Shown here piece after piece: positions 10,526 through 13,570 of a stretch of 13,570 nt of DNA. Where the stretch lies: positions 388 to 13,957 of the forward strand of contig FLMG01002402.1 in the NCBI GenBank assembly GCA_900088475.1. The letters run 5' to 3'. Numbering within the stretch: position 1 is the stretch's first letter; each line of letters starts with the position of its first letter. A program made the translations under genes and the position numbers. This DNA comes from Hyphochytrium catenoides (taxonomy: Eukaryota > Sar > Hyphochytriomycetes > Hyphochytriales > Hyphochytriaceae). Below the pieces are notes generated by a model. That model was given only the letters and a program-made list of their open reading frames with translations. It made no database searches and was not told the DNA's origin.

Positions 10526-12255
10526 TACCAAATCAAGCCAAGATGTCAGCAACTCGTAGTGCAAAAGAGGGAGAGAGAAGGAAGAGGGAGAGAGATAATG
10601 CAGGGACAGGAAGAGAAGAATTGTCAAACAGCAACAGAGGCTTTAGGTCCTCGGTTTGGAGAGCAGAGGCTTCTCCCTCTCTTCCTTTTTCGATTCCTTA
10701 CGGTCAGGTATCTTATAACTCTGGTTCCGTCCTTCAAAGAGAAAGACTACTTTCTGCTCTTCTTTCTCTCCCTCCCTTCCTGATTCTCCCAACAGAGAGA
10801 GAACGGCCATGCCCGGTTTGCCACTAGCGCCCACTGCACCTCCTTCCGCTGTTGGAGCCTTGTAGTCGCTATCTAGCGTGTTGGCGGCCAGAGAGCCACT
10901 TCCACGAAGGAAAAAATATCCTTGCGAGAAGAGAAAGCACCAAGAAGAGCAACGAAGGGTGAGTCAACCTACTCACGGGAAGACTAGAATCTACCTCTCT
11001 TCCTTCCCGTTTTGCTACTTCTTCTTCCTCTTTAGGTCTTCTCTCTCCCTCTCCTCCCTCCTTTCTTTCTCCCTTCTCTGTCCCTTTGGCCCTACCTCCT
11101 TCCTTGGGTTGTGGGGGATGGAGAACCAGCTCGGGGATGTCTCTTTCTGTCCTCACAGGCTCACTGGTAGTGCTCCATTCGCTTCTCTCTTTCTCACGCT
11201 CTGCCCTCACACGGAAAACATACTCCGCGAGAGGAGAGAGAGAGGAGACGATGCGGGAAAACGACAATGAAGGCGGTGAAGGCAGAGCTCCTTGCTGCGA
11301 GACTGTGACACTAAGATCATAAAGATCTGGGGTTAGGACAAGAAAGAACACCAAAAAATGATGACAGAGGAGATAGACTGGAAGAAGTAGAAGAGAGAGA
11401 GAAAGAAAGAGGGGCGGAGTGAGAGAGAGAGAGGAAGAAAGAGAGACACATCGCATGGAGGCAAGTTGGAAAAAAAAGGGCACAATGGAGGTAAAAGAGA
11501 GAGAGGAAAGGAGAGAGAACAGGCGGGGGCAGAGAGATGTGAGAAGAAACTTGACATGATCCTCATGGTTTCTTAAAAAGCTAGACCGTTGAGAAATATA
11601 TTGAAGAAAAAGAGAGAGCAAAGAAAGAGAAAGAACATGTTCTTCCCGTACGTGACTCTTCCTCCTGAGCCTGTCCAGGGCGCTACCAACTCATCACTTG
11701 CGACGGCGAGAGCTGGGATCTCGTTGTTGGCAATCATCGAACTGAGGAAGAGACAGAGTAGGACAGTAGACAGGGAAACGAACGTTTACAAATCCATAGA
11801 GAGAGAAAGAGTATAGCCAAAGAGATAAGAAAGCCAAAAGCCCTAAGAAACCTGATCAAGAGAGGGCCGTAGGTCTCTGTACAAAGCGTAGGGAGAGCTA
11901 ACAGATTCTCTTTCTCTCCCTCTTTCTCTCTCTCTGTCTCTCTTGTGAACGGCGACTAGTACAGCTTCGCGCTTTCTTGCCCCTTACCCGCTAAAGGTGA
12001 CAGTCCACTTATATGTGTTCCGAGCGTCAGGTCCAGACCGCGAGAGAGAGACAATAGAAGGAAGATTCCGCAAAGTGGAGAGAGCCGCCTGAAAGAGAGC
12101 TGGAGAAGCGTCGAAGCGAATGGGCCCTGTGTGCCGCGAAAGAGTCTCTGAGCTGCGCTCTGGAGAGTCCGGAGGACCGTAATAGGAAAGCCTGCAGACG
12201 GGCAGGAGCATTGCTTAAAAAGGTAAGGCTATTGAAGAAATTGGGAAGGGAGAGC

Positions 12256-12293
<38 letters not shown>

Positions 12294-12966
12294 TGGAGGT
12301 AAAGGTCGTGCCTGGGAGAGACACCCAGAGCTCAAGTGGCAGTGCTTTGGCTAAAGCTGTTAGGAGAAGGAGCAGAAAGACAATCACTAGACATATGCAA
12401 AGAGAGAGACACCCGAGAGAGAAACAGAGAGAAAGACGAGGATTGAGCAAGACAGAGAGAGAGAGATGCAATCAAGAAAGCGGAAGGGCGTGATGACTCT
12501 CTGTTCTACCTGAATGTTCCTCCTAATACTCTCTCTCCCAGGTCCGCTCTGGTCTGTATAACCTGCACATTCGGCGCGGCAAGCGGGCGAATGGACGCCG
12601 CCACTCTTCCTCCCTCTCTCCAGGACACTTCTGATAACTTGCGATACTGAAGAACTAAGCTCTGAACGTTATCGCTGGCACAGAACGGACAGTCCCACGT
12701 TACCTGGAACAAAAGCCGAAGGGAGAAGGCAGAAGAATGAGCAACAGGGAGAGAGGAGAACAAGAGAAACAAGAAGGAAGAGAAAGAGCTATTGGCCGAG
12801 GGAACATAGAGAATGCGCTAAAAAGAGCAGCAAAGAGAAAGAGAGAGAAGGAACGCTTTGTGAGGGAGCGCGCGCGAGAAAGAGAAGAAAATCAAAACAA
12901 AACAAGGCATATGTAATAACTTTTAAGGCAATACTAGGTGATCAGGGGAAGAGACTGCGAAAGGGA

Positions 12967-12997
<31 letters not shown>

Positions 12998-13006
12998 TAG
13001 AGAGAA

Positions 13007-13045
<39 letters not shown>

Positions 13046-13229
13046 TGAGAGAGAGAGAAAAAGAGAGAGAGAGAGAGAACACGGTACATTGATGGCTGTT
13101 GGAGAATCTGACTGAAGCCGAGCAACAGGGCGAGAGGGCGAGCGAGGAGCTCCTTTCTCTGTGCTGAAGAAGTCGCTTGGGCCGCTAAAGTCACTTGACC
13201 CCACAGAGTTGACGAGACGGACGCGGAAA
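1564..13229 (-). CDS. Partial mosaic extracellular protein: FN3 / nested module / Gly-rich / FN3 / kelch / P-domain / kelch
   Basis: Proposed exons, in coding order: 13088-13229, 12510-12703, 11988-12191, 11652-11741, 11096-11310, 10702-10920, 10216-10455, 9735-9907, 9556-9630, 9099-9198, 8622-8794, 8252-8380, 7906-7959, 7524-7682, 7136-7235, 6762-6828, 6586-6628, 6303-6389, 6035-6148, 5841-5937, 5528-5633, 5241-5318, 5038-5058, 4687-4939, 4385-4440, 4101-4266, 3675-3834, 3004-3137, 2459-2621, 2142-2229, 1564-1808. All introns are GT-AG, most donors begin GTA or GTG, and codon phase carries through every junction except 6586/6389. About 1,380 residues are visible; the 5' end lies beyond the window. 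The role is inferred as cell-surface or matrix binding, because every recognised domain is typical of extracellular or carbohydrate/protein-binding proteins and no catalytic domain is present. The stop at 1564 is plausible but unconfirmed. The domains are described separately below. Confidence 0.8.
2869..2917. other. Intronic hairpin
   Basis: An imperfect inverted repeat inside the intron between exons 3004-3137 and 2459-2621. The outer arms cgctatct (2869-2876) and agatagcg (2910-2917) pair over 8 bp. The inner arms acggtg (2877-2882) and caccgt (2894-2899) pair over 6 bp. There is an 11-base loop and a 10-base bulge on one side. It is unlike the surrounding purine-rich repeats. No snoRNA box or tRNA fold could be assigned. 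Confidence 0.5.
3138..3674 (-). other. Large intron with GA microsatellites
   Basis: This 537-base intron joins the phase-0 ends AWTK and LNPV. It contains two GA tracts on the plus strand (about 3265-3296 and 3633-3667), that is, CT on the sense strand. A short minus-strand frame at about 3487-3522 reads LKLFVYAGHRIP and resembles a kelch strand, but it is not needed by the model. Confidence 0.6.
4101..5633 (-). other. P-domain-like (proprotein convertase P/Homo B) module
   Basis: Six exons encode a beta-rich module whose landmarks match the P-domain found after subtilisin-like proteases. They are LEIFVNITHPCSGELEIYLS followed by GPGPT (family pattern: V-x-I-x-H-x-x-x-G-D-L-x-I-x-L-x-S-P-x-G-T); TTFRDDA (family: T-x-F-D-D-x-A); GSYKPLDSFVPFLGLPLSAG; and GPWTLRVLDRN ending FYGWSI (family: G-x-W-x-L-x-V-x-D ... 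G-x-L-x-x-W-x-L). About 95 residues from GLMWHTTG through the long exon 4687-4939 sit between the GPGPT and TTFRDDA motifs, where the normal family has only a short loop. One exon, 5038-5058, is just 21 bases and is needed for phase. No S8 protease domain, and so no Asp/His/Ser triad, is present in the window; P-domains are known to fold and act outside proteases too. Confidence 0.68.
5363..5424. repeat. GA-rich microsatellite
   Basis: GA dinucleotide tract with small interruptions, lying inside the intron between exons 5528-5633 and 5241-5318. On the sense (minus) strand it is CT-rich and forms part of the long pyrimidine content upstream of the acceptor. Confidence 0.85.
5841..7235 (-). other. 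Kelch repeats, N-terminal half (three blades, one incomplete)
   Basis: Exons 7136-7235, 6762-6828, 6586-6628, 6303-6389, 6035-6148 and 5841-5937. The first blade reads PSPRRGHSMVALPDGFLYMF then GG, followed by SVVNLWSLKT. The second has only its back half (GPLNELWRFDPKTKEW). The third reads PPPRELHSASVVNGKMIVF then GG, followed by LLGDVWELNV. The paired glycines and the spaced W residues are the kelch hallmarks. Kelch propellers usually bind proteins or, in galactose-oxidase-like members, support a copper site, of which I see no evidence. The junction between 6586 and 6389 breaks phase and lacks the front half of a blade, as noted in the findings. Confidence 0.78.
6419..6527. repeat. Large GA/GACA microsatellite at the kelch discontinuity
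   Basis: About 110 bases of GA repeats broken by periodic GACAGACA units. It occupies most of the space between exons 6586-6628 and 6303-6389, the only junction where coding phase fails. Plus-strand ORFs here translate as Arg/Glu strings and minus-strand ORFs as Ser/Leu strings; neither is a credible protein. Confidence 0.9.
7524..8380 (-). other. Fibronectin type III domain preceding the kelch region
   Basis: Three exons (8252-8380, 7906-7959, 7524-7682), all phase 0, build an FN3-like domain. Strands read SLVQLTVAPNGTFQWTV, then VSFMLEVAPEVSDDFRPMY, then the diagnostic last part NLLAESPYRARVRGRSRSG and VYSAIISFTTPPAPV. The middle exon is only 54 bases and was located by the good donor GTAAGT and the phase requirement, so its acceptor is the weakest of the three. 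The domain leads straight into the first kelch blade through PPAPVNQWKE. Confidence 0.7.
8551..8612. repeat. GA microsatellite
   Basis: Interrupted GA repeat starting just past the end of exon 8622-8794, close to the splice donor at 8620-8621 on the minus strand. It lies in the intron leading to the FN3 exon 8252-8380. Confidence 0.85.
8820..8902. repeat. GA repeat with a 12-base higher-order period
   Basis: The tract contains consecutive copies of gagagagaggaa, a 12-base unit, inside a GA background. It lies in the intron just upstream (in sense) of the exon 8622-8794 acceptor, where it supplies the CT-rich acceptor region. Confidence 0.85.
9479..9533. repeat. CT tract (GA on the sense strand) near a splice donor
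   Basis: A run of CT repeats on the plus strand, opposite in orientation to most tracts in the window. It lies within 80 bases of the donor at 9554-9555, so in the pre-mRNA this end of the intron is purine-rich. The same intron has plus-strand GA near 9240-9290, i.e. CT toward the acceptor. Confidence 0.85.
12244..12289. repeat. GA microsatellite
   Basis: A nearly pure GA run from about 12263, preceded by interrupted GA, inside the intron between exons 12510-12703 and 11988-12191. It is CT on the sense strand. Confidence 0.85.
12961..13079. repeat. Long interrupted GA microsatellite
   Basis: About 120 bases of GA repeats with short A-rich breaks, directly downstream (in sense) of the donor at 13086-13087 of exon 13088-13229. 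The Ser/Leu/Phe-rich ORFs covering it on the minus strand are repeat translations. Confidence 0.88.
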
Positions 13230-13570
13230 CTGGACATAGGAAGTCGACGGTTAGGACAAAATAAAGAAGATAGAAAGAGAGAGAGAGAAAGAGACAAGCA
13301 ATGGTACCATAGAAAAGAGAGAAGCATTCCCAGGAGAGAGAGAAAAGACAAGACAAAGGAAAAGTAGCACTGTGCACCAGGTCCAAAACAGAAGCAAAGG
13401 CCCAAGCCATAGACCGAGAGAGAGAGACACAACCAGAGCGAGGGCGAAAAGTTCCACTTCGGAAACAAACAAAGAAAAAAGACAACAAGGAGATTAGGAA
13501 TGGAGGAAGAGAGATGGAGGAGGGGGGGGAGGAAGAAGAGGGGAGAGAGAGAGAGAGAGAGAGAGAGAGA
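13230..13570. other. Intron at the right edge; no exon recognised
   Basis: Sequence upstream (in sense) of the acceptor at 13230-13231. It is purine-rich on the plus strand and ends in a GA run at about 13542-13570. Minus-strand frames here are hydrophobic and repeat-like with no domain. The gene must continue beyond the window, because the first visible exon starts mid-FN3 and needs two bases from an earlier exon. Confidence 0.6.

Larger units (their letters stand above)
8622..10920 (-). other. Glycine-rich extracellular domain (ALK/LTK GRD-like)
   Basis: Six exons encode a glycine-rich domain. It opens with the usual entry signature, a strand ending EGRNQSYKIPDRPELKNSV followed by LSVKLWGAGGGGG. 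Polyglycine runs separated by short strands follow (PGQVLTVRVGGGG, GGQGGYGGGGDGGGG, VFVGSTVLAVAGGGGGAG). The last exon carries two long glycine runs around FF and closes GGGGGASYVDNTR, the typical end of such domains. In ALK/LTK receptors this region forms bundled polyglycine helices and binds ligand; here no kinase is visible. Residues 10754-10804 could be a 51-base intron, but they are open, divisible by three, and lack a pyrimidine tract before the AG, so I kept them as coding. Confidence 0.78.
11096..13229 (-). other. FN3 end plus a second FN3 split by an inserted module
   Basis: The first visible exon opens with the last strands of an FN3 domain (FRVRLVNSVGSSDFSGPS) and then starts a second FN3 (SPSRPVARLQSDSPTAIN, continuing VTWDCP in the next exon). 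After a strand like SLVLQYRK, the fold is interrupted by a module running from about VQVIQTRADLG to the end of exon 11652-11741. Its landmarks are GGTFRLSYYG, PIRFDASPALFQAALSTL and YKWTVTFSG, followed by a segment ending SGGRVTVTV. The FN3 then resumes with SSLSPLAEYVFRVRAE and SEWSTTSEPV. I know this 'GTF-L-S ... FDAS ... AL ... W-V-T-F' insert from multi-domain algal and protist proteins, by recall only. Five exons, with phases agreeing at all four junctions. The acceptor of 11096-11310 was chosen to keep phase; a nearby AG at about 11327 would put a stop in frame. Confidence 0.75.

Noticed and set aside
1-13570. CRISPR arrays, transposases, tRNA or rRNA genes
   Set aside because: No regularly spaced direct repeats with unique spacers, no transposase or reverse transcriptase motifs, and no tRNA or rRNA signature seen; the repeats are simple GA/CT tracts.

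Overview
The window looks like nuclear DNA from an intron-rich microbial eukaryote. There are no bacterial-style operons, ribosome binding sites or tight gene packing. One minus-strand gene can be rebuilt from about 31 short exons joined by GT-AG introns (mean length about 250 bases), and its reading phase agrees across every junction but one. Introns are packed with CT microsatellites on the sense strand. The mosaic protein (FN3 with a nested 'GTF-L-S ... W-V-T-F' module, a glycine-rich domain, kelch repeats and a P-domain) is a style I associate with stramenopile, haptophyte or alveolate algae and protists. I cannot name the species.

Layout. Positions 1-525 hold a CT tract and no supported gene. 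Positions 526-1050 (+) encode a small predicted secreted protein with an Ala/Glu-rich helical repeat. Positions 1051-1563 are the 3' intergenic gap between two convergent genes. From 1564 to beyond the right edge runs the large minus-strand gene. Its last exon is at 1564-1808 and its first visible exon at 13088-13229; the 5' end lies outside the window. Almost all long ORFs outside the exons are Ser/Leu or Arg/Glu strings made by translating CT/GA repeats.

The minus-strand gene, read from N to C, encodes: the end of one FN3 domain; a second FN3 split by an inserted module (exons 11096-13229); a long polyglycine domain resembling the extracellular glycine-rich domain of ALK/LTK (8622-10920); a further FN3 (7524-8380); three kelch blades (5841-7235); a domain with the hallmarks of the proprotein convertase P-domain (4101-5633); and three more kelch blades (1564-3834). 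About 1,380 residues are visible. Everything suggests an extracellular or surface adhesion/scaffold protein, but no membrane segment is seen in the visible part.

Most notable observations: a P-domain-like module appears to sit in the middle of a kelch propeller; half a kelch blade is missing exactly where the reading phase breaks, at a large GA microsatellite; and several introns carry GA-rich sequence near the donor and CT-rich sequence near the acceptor, so they could fold back on themselves.
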